This document shows, one piece after another, positions 35,670-48,504 of a stretch of DNA of 64,000 nt. Source of the DNA: Nymphaea colorata (Eukaryota; Streptophyta; Magnoliopsida; Nymphaeales; Nymphaeaceae). The stretch is from positions 27,918,131 to 27,982,130 of the forward strand of contig NC_045140.1 in assembly GCF_008831285.2 (NCBI RefSeq), written 5' to 3'. The first letter of the stretch is position 1, and the number at the start of each line of letters is the position of its first letter. The position numbers and the translations under genes are program-made. A model generated the notes under the pieces. It searched no databases. It was not told where the DNA came from and saw only the letters and a list, made by a program, of their open reading frames with translations.

Positions 35670-37090
35670 CTGCGTTATTTATTAGCCCAATCCTCTCAAG
35701 CTTTTCCCTGGTTCTAATACCCACAGGAAGCAAATCAGAGTACGCCAAGAAATTAAACTTTCATTCAACTGCTGGCAGCTGCCTAGAAAGAACTTGATGA
35801 AAAGACGACCTAGACAAAGGGTTAGACAACTTCCACTACCCAACTCAAAGAACTAACAAGTTATACAGGAAACAGCTCATCTGAGGTTAATAATTGAAAA
35901 AACGAACAGAACCAAACTATAGAGAAAAACTAAGTGCAACGAAAGAACCAGACATGAGTCCGTCAAGGAAACAAAACCAACAAACTAAAACGAAGAAAAA
36001 ACTACATTTTAGTACAGAATTTAGACCAGTCATAGAGTCACCTGTTGTCCGACATGAAAACATTGAAAAAGCAACTAACGACTAAATGGAGAGAAAATTT
36101 AAATCTAGGGAAAGAAAGTAAACCACGCGGAAAATATCACATGAATCCATTGGGAAAAACAAAATCAGCAAATAAAATGGAGAGAGACTAAATCCAAGTA
36201 GGAAAGGTGGAAGACCAGCCTTCTCCAAATCAGCGAAACAAATATATAAATCCCCTCAGACACATTTGCCAGAAGATGAAGCGGGTTGGCATCCTTTTCC
36301 AGGTTCTCGTTCTCATAATAGAAGGGGAAGAAGGAAAGGTCGACCTTGATAATTGGTGTAATGCAGTTTCTACTCAGACGGATCCACCTTAGTGTATTTA
36401 CAGGATCACTTCCCTGTCATCACATAAAAAAAGATCAAGGAATCGAATTGACCGCCTTAACAGCGAAAATCTCTCGCTCCATTCAAACCAACGATCGGTA
36501 AAGAAGATATACCAATTGCCCGTGAATATAAAGACGAGGATGGTAAGTAATGGTGGTGTCGTGGTGGTATTATTCCTAATGATGGCCATGATAACTCTGC
36601 TGTATCTTGCACGTTAAGCATGTCAGACTCAACTAGAAGAAACCGATTGATAAAGTCTCCTCCACTTATGACCAAATCATGCCGTGCCTTACAGACTCCA
36701 CAATGTTCTTCGGACAAAGATGAGAGACACCGAAGTTTAACTCAATTTGTTGCCACCAAGGATGTGGGCCTTGCCGGCCATTTGGCCAGGGTTGGACTTA
36801 ACAACCTCATCCAAGAAGGTCACGGAACAAGAGTCGGTACTTACCATCCTGGCAGCAGCTGCAAAATTCAAGTGCAGGTTTGATCCTCGGAATATGACTC
36901 CGATACAATACTGCTAGATCAATAAAACATCCCATAGCAACTTCAAGTGCAGGTTTGATCCTCGGAATAATGCGTCAGCCCTTGTTAGCCAAATGGCGCG
37001 CTAAGCTGTAAATAACCAGCACCTCCAACAGCCTCCGCGCCTCCTTGTTCCACTAGAATTGAAGCTCCAAATTGGTTCGGTATCGCTTTG

Positions 37091-37121
<31 letters not shown>

Positions 37122-38923
37122 TCACATTCTTACGGGAAAGCAGAGACCTATTTACCTTCCTGGCAGCAGCTACAAAATTTGTAGGTCCTCCCCAGAAAAT
37201 TATGCCCAAGTGAAAAGAAACTGTTTCCGTAGCAGCTTTAGCCCGCCTCGCTAGCATCAAAACTGACAAATTCTTTAATTCTTAGATGAAAGATATGTAT
37301 AATCGTGGTGTTCTTATCCTAGAAAGGAAAAAATCATTTTTTTTTTAAATCTTTCTCACCTCAAAGAGTGGGGCAAAATAAGACATGTCAATGGTATGTC
37401 ATTTACGAGGTGTGTAGAAAAGGTGTCACCATATTTGACCATCACACTTTAAACAAGAGAGAAAGGTGGATAATTTTCTTGTTGAATCCATTCAATAGAA
37501 CTCGAAATGCACCATAGCGAGTCAGAAAGCCTGTACCTTTCACCATTCACAGAGCTGCTACATTGAATGACACAGTAGCAACTATAAAAGGTTTCATGGG
37601 TCCACTTACGAATTCTGGTTTAACCATTTAAGAAGAATGTCTAATCCATTTTTCCAATCAATAGTTAGTTGATCATCCTCTTTCTTTTTCCTAAATTCAA
37701 GCAAAAGATTTCTTAAGATCAATTGTTCGGTGAACAATCCTCTTAGGTGATTGGACCTCATTGTAATACCAAAATAGGTGATTGAGTGGATTCCTCATCC
37801 TATCGGCATAGAAGACAGGAGGAGGCTAGCGGCATTCCGCATTTTTTCAAGTTCTTCTGAGTTTGGATTTTGACTTTAATCACCATGACGAACCATGCAT
37901 GCAGCAGAATTTTTGGTGGGTGACCCGGTCCCCAGAGCAATTGTTTGGGAAACAAATATGACATTGGCAGCTTAATAGAATGGTAAGCATGTAAAAGGGA
38001 CAAGGCGATCCGATGATCCGCACCCCATATGAAAAGGTTAGTGGAAGTGGACTGACGATGGTTGTCGTGAACAAAATAGAGCGAACAGTACACCGACAAC
38101 CATGCTCAGAACAAATAAGAGGCCTGCAACTATGGTGATCTCATGTGGCGAAGAGTTGTCACCAAGCGATACTTTTTCCCGTAACACAGCCTCAAAGGAA
38201 TTCGAGCGGAATACTTCATGTGATTTCAGTTAGGACTGCACATTGAGTAAAGCTAGCTCAAGCTTGACTCATTTATAAACTAGTCTACCTCAAGTTCAAC
38301 CGAATGTAGACCGTATGCTCTACATGTTTTAGTGAGTCGACTCTGAGATGTAAGAACTCAACTCGTTTAAACTCACTCCACTAATGAAAAAATGGTTAAA
38401 CGAGTTAATAAAATTAAATGAATTAAATCAGTTAAAAAGAAAGGAGACATTCTTAAGTAAACAAGTTAAACGGGTCTAGTTCAAACTCAACGTTATATTA
38501 TCAAGTTGAGCTCCACTTGAGTTCGAGCTCAAACTGGCCCAACTCGAGCGCGTACAGCACGCCATTTATTGAGGATGGAAAACCTTTGAGCCGCAGATAA
38601 GGAATATTCAAGCCTCCCTTTTGCAATGGAGTGCAAATGTCGAAATTATTATTCTCGTTACAATTATTGCCATTGCAATACCATGGTGATTGAAATGCCA
38701 TGCTTAATTGTTTTGACGTACACCGAAACATCGTCATTAAGATTTAAAAAAAAAAAAAAACCTCGTCCGCCAATACACACACACCTCCCCTCAAATAAAT
38801 ACACCCATAAGAAAACGAAAAGGGAGAGAGATAATATCGCTAGCAAAGCAATATCAGACGGATTGAGAACTATGAATCATCTATCTGCTAAAACTACCCA
38901 ATGAACCTAAAAATTTGCAAAGG
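35670..38923. other. BRK1 upstream region and flank of the oligopeptidase gene
   Basis: No coding exon is supported. It includes a T29 run (37091-37119) and a short duplicated segment (see findings). From about 38231 to 38561 there are words resembling the hAT element at 45.4 kb (GGACTGCACATTGAG at one end, CTCGAGCG near the other), probably a degenerate relative. Confidence 0.4.
37091..37119. repeat. Poly(T) run, 29 bases
   Basis: Uninterrupted T. Read on the minus strand it is poly(A), but I see no retroposed gene immediately 5' of it. Confidence 0.9.
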
Positions 38924-41022
38924 TCATGCAGATGCAGCCATGGGCAAAAGGCCGTTGTGTCTCAGCAGGGCATCTGGAGATGGTTCGCGGCCACGGAATT
39001 CCACAAAAACCTGAAGATGCCCAAAAACACTTGTTTAGAAGATTATATAATTATCAAAACTTAAAAGCAGCTTTAAAGGCTGTGATGCCAAGAAGATGGG
39101 TGGAACACGAATGATGATAAGCAACACAACGATCAAACCGTACACATACTATAGTCCGAGATGCTTCAACATCTCATTTTTGTTCCAATACCTTACTTTC
39201 ACACGGTCAAACAGGTTTACACCTTATAATGAAATTTAAAAATCCATGCATGAAACACATGGACATGTGGAGGTGGTAAAAAGAAGCTCACTACTTGAAT
39301 GATCAGATGGAGATGGGCCTTCTATACAGAAGAACATCTCACAATAAAGATAACAGTTGTCGTTGCTAAGAATTTGAAGTTGGCAGCACCATTTAATATA
39401 TGAGCTTGAAGAGAACCAAAGTTCCATTTGTATCTGACTAAATTGGTTCATTAGAATCACTAGAGTATGGAGCACAATATGGAAGGCCTGAGAGTAAATG
39501 CTAGAGCTAGAAACCAAGTTTGACTGTACAAAAGTTTGAGTGAAAAGGCCCTCGTCAAACAGATGTTTGGTCTTTGAAACACAAATTGTTCTATGACCCA
39601 AATGCATGCACAACTTGAAAGGCTAATAACTTTGACGTCATTTAGTTTGGGTCCAAACTACAGCCGTGATAGGGCCACGATCTGTGTTGCTAACAGGTTA
39701 AAGTTCGCATGCATCAGACATTTAATATACAAGCATGATAAGAATCAAAGGTCCATTTGAATCCAACTCAACTGATTCATTACAATATGGAAACATGAAA
39801 TTTATTAAGGTAAATTAATTCTTGTAGGACCTACGTGCCTAAATGCATGCGTCCACATTTACTCTCTTCATGTGATGATTTTGGTGAACATTATAAATCC
39901 CAAGTGATCAACATTTGACAGAATAAAGGCAGTGCAACAGAAAGCTTTCTCTCTCTCTATTAAAGGAACAAATACGATAGAAGTAACTCATCGAGTATAG
40001 AAAAATTTTACAGAAATATATGACAATACTAAAGTATGTTTTTTAACTTACTTGTAGAGGCGGCTTTCCACCACCAAGAGCAAGTATGGTTTCTCGGAAC
40101 CTACGGCCAGTTTCTTTGACAGCCTGGTACATCAGGAGAAATATTTCAGCAAGAGATCAATAAAGAAGAAAGCAAGCAAAAATAGTGTCAGACAACATAA
40201 TTTCAATATGATAAAACAATGTCTCAGTAATCTTGTAAAAGAAGGAATTTCACATTTGCCAACATAGCACATGAAGCAGATAGAACATCCGCAACTCAAG
40301 TCAACATGTAGCAGTTCACAGAAAGGGACATAAAAAAACTATAGTTGTCTCTTATAAACATTTGGAAAATACACTCATCATTGTGCAATCCCATAACAAT
40401 ACCACCAAACGGAGGTTGTCAAAGAGGAAAGTGGAATAGAGAAGTGGCAACAAAAGCGAGCCATTAAGATTCACTAGTTGGTGTTCACAAATGCCTAGGA
40501 AGCAAGAAATGACAGAGAAGCATCTCACACGAGACTAAAGAAGTCTCAGTGAGTAAATAAATAAGTTGCTGCAAGAGGCAACACTATTTAGCTTGAAACA
40601 GTGAAACTTTTTATTTAAAACTGCATGTAATTTATGATAATAAAACTTAGCCAGCACCTAAGGTTTATGCATTAGAGAATCAATTGAGAAAATATTCTTG
40701 TATTTGATCCTGAACCTGTTATTTAGATAAGCAACATAAAGGACCCTAAAATCTGGTAACATAATAAGCTTTTCTGACATAAGGTTTCATTAGTTTTAAT
40801 TTAACTAAAATAGGTCGACATGTTCTGGCTTTTATAGGCCACAAAATTTATGCACCAAGACTTCACATTCCAAGGATGTCTACCACTTTCACAGAGAAAC
40901 CAGGACGCTTGCCTGCTAGCCTTTTAAGCTAGTCACATAGGTAGATGTATGGGTATAGGTACAGCAATTTTAGAAAATCTTGATCAGGAGGTACGGCAAA
41001 AAGAGAGAGAGAGAGAGAGAGA

Positions 41023-41062
<40 letters not shown>

Positions 41063-44000
41063 ATAGACAGACAGCACATCACTAAGGCAATGTTTAATAG
41101 TTCCTTTCATAGTTCCCACATACAATCTCATAAAACATAAATAGACTAAGAAAAATGTGGTTTTGATCGGTTACAATCCAAACGTATGAACAGCATACCA
41201 CGGTACCAGTATTGGTGTACAGCTGTACCGGCACTGGTACGTGGGTATAACCCATGTACTTATGTGATTTAACATTAAAAAAAAAAATTGATACTCAGAT
41301 TGCCATTGCTAAGCCTGCAGTAGGCTTGATACAGCTAATGTGAAAAGGATGTGACTTAGTTCATCAGACTCTAGCTCATAAAAAGCCCATTCTGGCATTT
41401 GAACAGGAACTGTCATGAAAAACTCCTCATTTGGCTAGTGATACACTTGATGGTAGCTAGGATTCATATGCTGCAGTTATTTACAGGAACAATAGAACTA
41501 AAACAAGACATGAGTCCTTCATATAACGTGCCCTCACATACAGACGGTAGGCACAAAATCAATAGCTTTATGTGGTCTCTGCTGTGAAGTGCACACCCAT
41601 TTTGTTTACTGTTTAAAAAAATAATTGAAGACAAAGCATTCAGTGTCTAGAAAGTGCCAAAACAGCAAATGATATCATGGCAGCAACTATTATAAGAGTG
41701 GACATGGCACATACCCTGATTTTTTTTGCATAAAACATAAGCAAAGAGCACAGTTATACTACAGTAAAGTGATGAATCAACCATGATGTTATCAGGTGGT
41801 TTAGGAACTTTACAGTAGAATGGCCGCCCATTTGTTTTAGCTTACATCATTTAACTAAGCCACTTAAATACAAACAAAAGAGTAGCATTGACAATGAGTA
41901 AAATGATACACAGATCTTATCAGCAAAATTAAAAACACATTGTTAAGAAAATCAACAGAAACTGAATGAAAATATATCAAATAAGTATGTCCAGCATACC
42001 TCATGGTCATCCAATCCCACATCCTCAAATGCTGAAAATGCATCAGCTGACAATACCTCAGCCCACTGCATATGAGTCAGATTGACTGACATTAGGAAAG
42101 AAGTGCACTTGTTACCATAGCTAGCTGGTGTCAACCAACTTAGTTTTGACAACCATCCAGCAGAGAATTAACTGAGAAGTGTCTATCTCAAGGTGGCTTT
42201 AAAGCATATTTAATCTGGTGGTAGCACGGAGAGGAGGAAAAGGACCAATATACACAATTTTATAAATGGAAAATCTTGACTTATATTTACAAACAGAAAA
42301 TCTCGCCCTTCAAAAGAAGAGAGAAACAGGAAAACTGATTTTTAGGAGAACGTCGCATTTTAAGTTGGGTGTGACTACCCATTTTAACGAAGGGAAAAAC
42401 ATATTTTGGTTCAATATCTGGGTTAACACCTAAAACCTGGTTAAAAATCAGGTCTTCTATGCTGTCCAAACTGGGCTTACAAGGGAAAGCATACTCAAGT
42501 ATATTACAAACAAAGAACTAAAAAAAAATAACAATGCAAAATTTGAAATTCATGGCAGTTTCAAGTCATTTTCTTATATTCTGATCCCCAGAATTATTAG
42601 ACACGAAAATATCAACTTTCTAATCAACCAAGCCTTTCAACCTGAGAACTTTCAGGAAGAGTTTTACTTAACCCATAAATCAGAAGCACAAACGTAATGG
42701 TGGAGACAGATGTTTTACATGAATGCATGTGCACAAGAATCTGCGTATCTAAACGTCGAACTTTATATTAACTAACATATCAACAAGAGTAGAGAATTGC
42801 ACAAACCTTATAACTATAATACCCAGCATCATATCCTCCTGGAAAATGTAAATAATGAAATTAAATCATTTAAGCAGCTAAAGAAGCAAAATCTTCCGAA
42901 CGGTAGAAAGTAATCAAGAATCTACACAGACCTGCAAAAATATGACTGAAGCTACACAGAAACCTGTCTTCTGGTAATGGTGGCATCACTTGTGTTCTCT
43001 TACATATCCTCTGGTCAACATCATAAATTGACTCTGTTCCACCAGGTGTATAATTAGCGTGCAGTTCCAAATCAACGCTTGCGAACCTTATCTACAAATA
43101 CAAGCACTCACTGTTTTAGTCAATGCAAACAAACACAATAAGGACTTACTACCACCTATCATATGTTCAAGATCTCCCAGTTGAATTGAAAGCACCTTAA
43201 GGCATCAGTAGTGCTTTACATAATTTGGCAAAGTAATCTACACCCCATATGTAGGCATGCATTTATGCATATGTACATACAGGATCCTTAGATTAAACAG
43301 GTGGCCTCAGTAATGACAAAATTCCTGGGAGAGACTCTGCTTTCAGGAAATTACATCACGCATTTTCACTAGAAGCACCTGAAGCCTGAAGGTGAGGCAA
43401 TAAGTGTTTCTTTGTCTAATAGATGTGCATGGGGCTCAAAATGAATACTCCAACAGAAGTAGCTCAATGTCAGCTATCGTTTATTCAGAAAAAATTACAG
43501 GTCAAACAGAATGAAGTAGATATCACCTTGAACGATTGTCACATATATCGTGTACAAGTATTATACTGCAAAGAATTTTTCAGGTATAATACGGCAAAGT
43601 TGTATATCTCAGGAATATCTCAAGAAAATCTCCGCAAACTTTTTAACAGTACATAAAACATTTTATAAATCCTGAAACTTATAAAAAAATAAAAAATCAT
43701 AAAAATTACGAAAAAACGCGTACATGCGTATAATATGTGTTTTTTTCATGATTTGTATTCTCTAGAGTTTTTAAAAAACAAGACATGTTTTTTCACGTTT
43801 TATACAGCTGACTGTTTTTTCGCGTATTATACGTGTTTTTTCCGAAGACGCGTTTTCTGTGACAATGCCTTGAACTAACCGTAGCTAAATGACAAAAAAA
43901 GGAACAAACAAAATTCTGATAATAATAACAAAAAGAAAGAAAGGTTCTCAAGAAACCTGAACATGACGGTGCGTTAAAAAAAATCTAGGTATAAAACTGA

Positions 44001-47000
44001 ATCAGGCATGAGCAAATGTTTCCACAAACCTGGCGAAGACTCATCGAACCTGCACGGAAAGTCCTAGCAGCAAGCAGCTTTTGATACACTTCCTCAGGAA
44101 GATTTTCACCAGTCTCAAAGTGCTTAGCAATGCCCATTAAAGTATCTCTGGACCAGAAAACAGATGTTATTACACCATGTTTCCATGATGAGTCACCAGC
44201 CTTCTAAAGAAGGCATGCCATACAAAGCAACTTAAAAACAGGACAGCAATGCATAAGCAAACTCTATAGTCACAGAAATCCGTCATTTTTTAAAAAGACC
44301 CAATAAAAACGTTAAAAAGCATGCTTTCTGCTTTTTTGAAAAAAATTAAAAAATGAAAAATGAACTTCTTGAGTTTTTTCGCATTTTTTGGTGTTTTTTC
44401 TCATTACTTTTATGTTATTTTTGCTCTAAAGGTTAATACTTAAGCTAAATTATTTATCTTCGTTTCTGTCATTACTATAACATCATTTTTATCATTTTAT
44501 CAAGTTAAATTAGTATGGTTTTTGTTAGTTTTTTATTTAGTTTACTTTTCCCTAACTTTTAGAATTTTTTCTTTCCAAAAAAGTTGTCAAACTGTTCCGA
44601 AGATTTCCTGACATTTTCAGCTTTGCCGAAAAATACCTAAAAAAAACCTCACTGTTTAAAACCCTTAACTATATTTGTGACTATTTGGCAAACTAAGAAT
44701 ACTAAATCCCCATGCATGCAAGCACAATTTATTCTTCCACAACTAAGAAAATAAAAAACCACTTCTTTATATAAATATTCTCATATTACAATAAGACATA
44801 TCTACAAATATCGTTATCGGGCTTTAAATGCTCAGAATTTTACCGGGTATTTTTTTCAGCAAAGTGGTTTTTTCTTGGTAAAATATCAGAAAGTCTGGGC
44901 AAATTTTAAAAAAGTTTTAAAAAATCCTAGACATTAGGTTAAAAAAATAAATGAGAAACTAAATAAGAAGAAAAATAACTAGGTAAAATGGTAAAAATAA
45001 TGTCTTAGTGATGACAGAAAATACTAAGTTTAACACTTCAACTATTCAACTGACTTTGTCTCTTTAAAAAAAAATCTTCAAGAAATAGAAGTTGTTTCTT
45101 ATGACTTGCAAGTTTCTAAAAGTTCTTTTTTTGTTATATAAGCAAAGTATAGGTAAAGCTAAAGAAATTTTAAATAAAGGTTTGGGTCAAAGGGTTGACC
45201 TTTGACACTTTAAAGCAGATTCAAAACCCTTTTTCTCATGGACCTTCTCTCTCTCTCTCGCCCCACCCCTCTCAAGCCATGAATCAGGCTTGCTGGTAGT
45301 GCAACACCCTCTCTACATGTAAAGGGTCATAACTCCCCCCCCCCCCCTCCTCCTACCTAGGGCTGAACAACGAGCCGAGTAACTCGAACTCGGCTCGTTA
45401 AAGCTCGGCTCGAATTTGAATTCGAGCCAGTTTTTTTACTCAACGAGCCGAGCTCGAGTTGTTCCTCAACTCGTTTATTTTATCGAGCCGAGTACGAGTT
45501 CGGTTAAGAAGGCTCGCTTAACTCAACTCGGCTCGTTAGGTAAGGCTATTTATTGCTTTTCTCCTTCGCGCATCGTCATTTCTCGTTTTTTTTTTCTCTC
45601 TTTACTCTCTTCCTCCTCCTGGCGACCGATGGAACCCTCAATGGCTCAAACCCCGCACGAGGAGTGTGATGAAGCCTTTATCTTCTTCCTCCTCTCCGTT
45701 GGACCTCCACCCGGTCAAACTTCTTTTATTCGTTCTGTTTCTGCAAGCAATGGCCTTTTTTGTTTTTTGGTACCTGACCTCTATCTACCTTTCTCTTTCA
45801 GGATTCAGAATCAGGCCTTCTCCATGTGTTACAGAGGCTTGGACTAGTGGAAAAAGAAGTAGAGCTTCTTATTTCGAAACACCCAAACTCTCCCTCTTCC
45901 TCTCTCTCTTTCTCTCTCTCTCTCCCTCTCTCCCTAAATCAGATAAACCCTCTCCCTCAAACGAGAGGGGGTTTCAAGAACCCAATGATTTTTAGGTTTG
46001 TTTTGCAGAAGAGAATAAAAAGAAGAAGGAGAAAGAAGCCTTGAAGCGCCTGATTTTTTTTGGAAAGCAATGGGGGGATGCCAGGTTCTATGCTTCCTGG
46101 GATGGGATCAGGAATGCTAGGACTAGAGGTGCCCCCCCCCATCAGCAGCACCACCACCATCTCCAGCAGCAGCAGTTGTCCTCCTTCGCCTCTTCCCTCG
46201 TCCACGATGTCAACACAAGCCACCATCATCCTCAGCAGCCGCCGCTGCTACCGAAGCCTCCCTACGGGATGCCCATGACCACCAAGGCCACCGCCGCCGG
46301 CAAGCAGCAGATGTCCTTCAGCGATGAGGAGGAGACCGCAAGCGACTACATCGCCGAAGACGGCAACAGGGGCCCTGGCGAGAGGCGGGCTGTGAAGAAG
46401 GCGTCTCCATGGCAGAGGATGAAGTGGACCGATGTTTTCTTCGTCGGCGACGATGCCGCCGGTTTGGATTCCGGCACCGGCGATAAGAAGAAGCCCGGTG
46501 GTAGTGGCGGCGGGATGTTGCAGGAAAAGGGGAAGTGGAAGTAAACGAGTTAAACGAGTCGAGCTCGAGCTCGACTATGTATAGTCGAGTCGAGCTCGAG
46601 CTCGTGTAAGGGAACTCGACTTGAGTTCGAGTTCGAGTTCGAGCTCGAGCTCTTTGAGCCGAGTCGAGTTCGAGCTGGCCAAGCTCGGGCTCGACTCGGC
46701 TCGTGTGCAGCCCTACTCCTACCTTCCCCTCTCTCTTTTTTCTTCATCCCCTGGTTGTAGTCGGACTGAGACATCAAAACTGCTGATTCTTTTTAAGGAA
46801 TGTATTCTTAAGTAACTTACCCATGATTGAAAGACACAAAAAAGAAAAAGTAATAAAAAAACAAATAATTTATTTCATGTTTTTTCAAAAAATTTGTCTT
46901 TATTGCATTTTTTCGTTTTGATCATTTCTTTGTTACTATCATGACGTTTTCAAAAGTATCACAACATTAGAGGCTAATGAATGGAGTTGTTTTCCCAAAA

Positions 47001-48462
47001 TGATCTTTCCTAAACTAATATCACATCCATGGGTTGTGCAGTGTGCACTCACGTATTCAGCAAGTATTTAAATGTACATAAGGGGACATGATATGGGAAT
47101 CAGAACAGATAATGTGTATTGTGTCACGTAGGCCCAAGATCATGGCTTAAGTTATCACAAAGTCACCATCAATTAGCCATGGAAAAGCTTTGGTGAGACA
47201 AGAAATGGATAATAAATAAGCAAGCACCTGTGGTAACACCAATTCTCCATGAACTGAGAAGGCAACTCCACAGCATCCCATTCTATTCCCCGGATGCCAG
47301 AAACCAAACCTTCGTCTTGCCTTGTGAGCATATGTTGAAGTGCATGACCAAATTCATGAAAGACAGTCTCAACCTGTATACTCAAAAGAATTCAAAATGG
47401 GATCTCATTATATTATTATCTATCCGGTCACACCACAAAATCCATTGTCTACAATAAACATATCTCACATTAAAGTAAAACTAAAGCCGGCCATGTAATT
47501 TTAGGATCAGCAAAAACCTCTGCATCCTAAAATTATAGACACAAACCAAAAATGTTATTTGGTTCTAAAAAGGAAAAATGCTTAATGACTAGCACATAAA
47601 TAAGCAATGATAGACACTGAGACTAACTAAAGTTTCATATGCACTTGCCTCACGGAAAGTCATAAGGCTGGGTTTACTCCCCACTGGAGGTGTTTGATTG
47701 CAAACCATGTGTGCCACAGGAAGCCTGGGAGAGGTACCATCATGTGAGAGTGCAAAACTTCGACCAACAACCTCGTCCATCCATGCACCACCTCGTTTTT
47801 CTGAAGGCCTAGAGTAAGGATCAAAATAGAAGTATGCAATGGGATTGCCAGCTGAATCTTTCACACGATAAAATTTAACATCATCATTCCACACCTGAAC
47901 AATGGGCACACAACTGACTGCCAGTCCATTGAAAACCAGTATGCAATAGCACAGAGAAAAAGGTAATAACAAGATAATCTTACTGGAGCAGCTCCATCAG
48001 CAGGTTCAATGTCAATCTCAAATAATGTCTTTGCAAGTCCAAAAAGTCCGTCCATAACTTTTGGTAATGAAAAAAATGGGCGCAACTCCTCCTGCATGTT
48101 ATGAATTTAGGAAATTATAAAGAAAAAATTTAGCATAATCCCCTTCCTGGCCAAATACTATCAATGAAGAAGCCAGTAATAGTGTATAATTGCTCCAACA
48201 TGCACACACACATATAGGGAAACTAGATCCTGATGGAGAGATAGAAAGAGATGTTTGAGTTGTTCCAACAGTTAGTTGTTAGAATGTAGGTCCCATCTAG
48301 CTGATCCCCTTTCATCATGCTATCCAGTCTGCTTCCCTATGGGTGGCTTGGATAAGTTCGTTCAAGCTCATTTGTCAAAATCCCAACTAATTAGCGGACT
48401 AGTCCAACTACTTGGTTGAGACGGCTAACAACCAACCTGTGTTTCAGACCAGCAACTAGTTT

Positions 48463-48504
<42 letters not shown>

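Noticed and set aside
36985-37269. Frame reading LARRAKAATETVSFHLG on the minus strand
   Set aside because: Looks protein-like for about 35 residues, then runs into the poly(T)/poly(A) tract. No family recognised and no second exon found, so not called a gene.
38231-38561. Relative of the hAT element at 45.4 kb
   Set aside because: Has similar GAGCTCGA words and a TAGGACTGCACA end, but the right end and target duplication do not match well enough to define an element.
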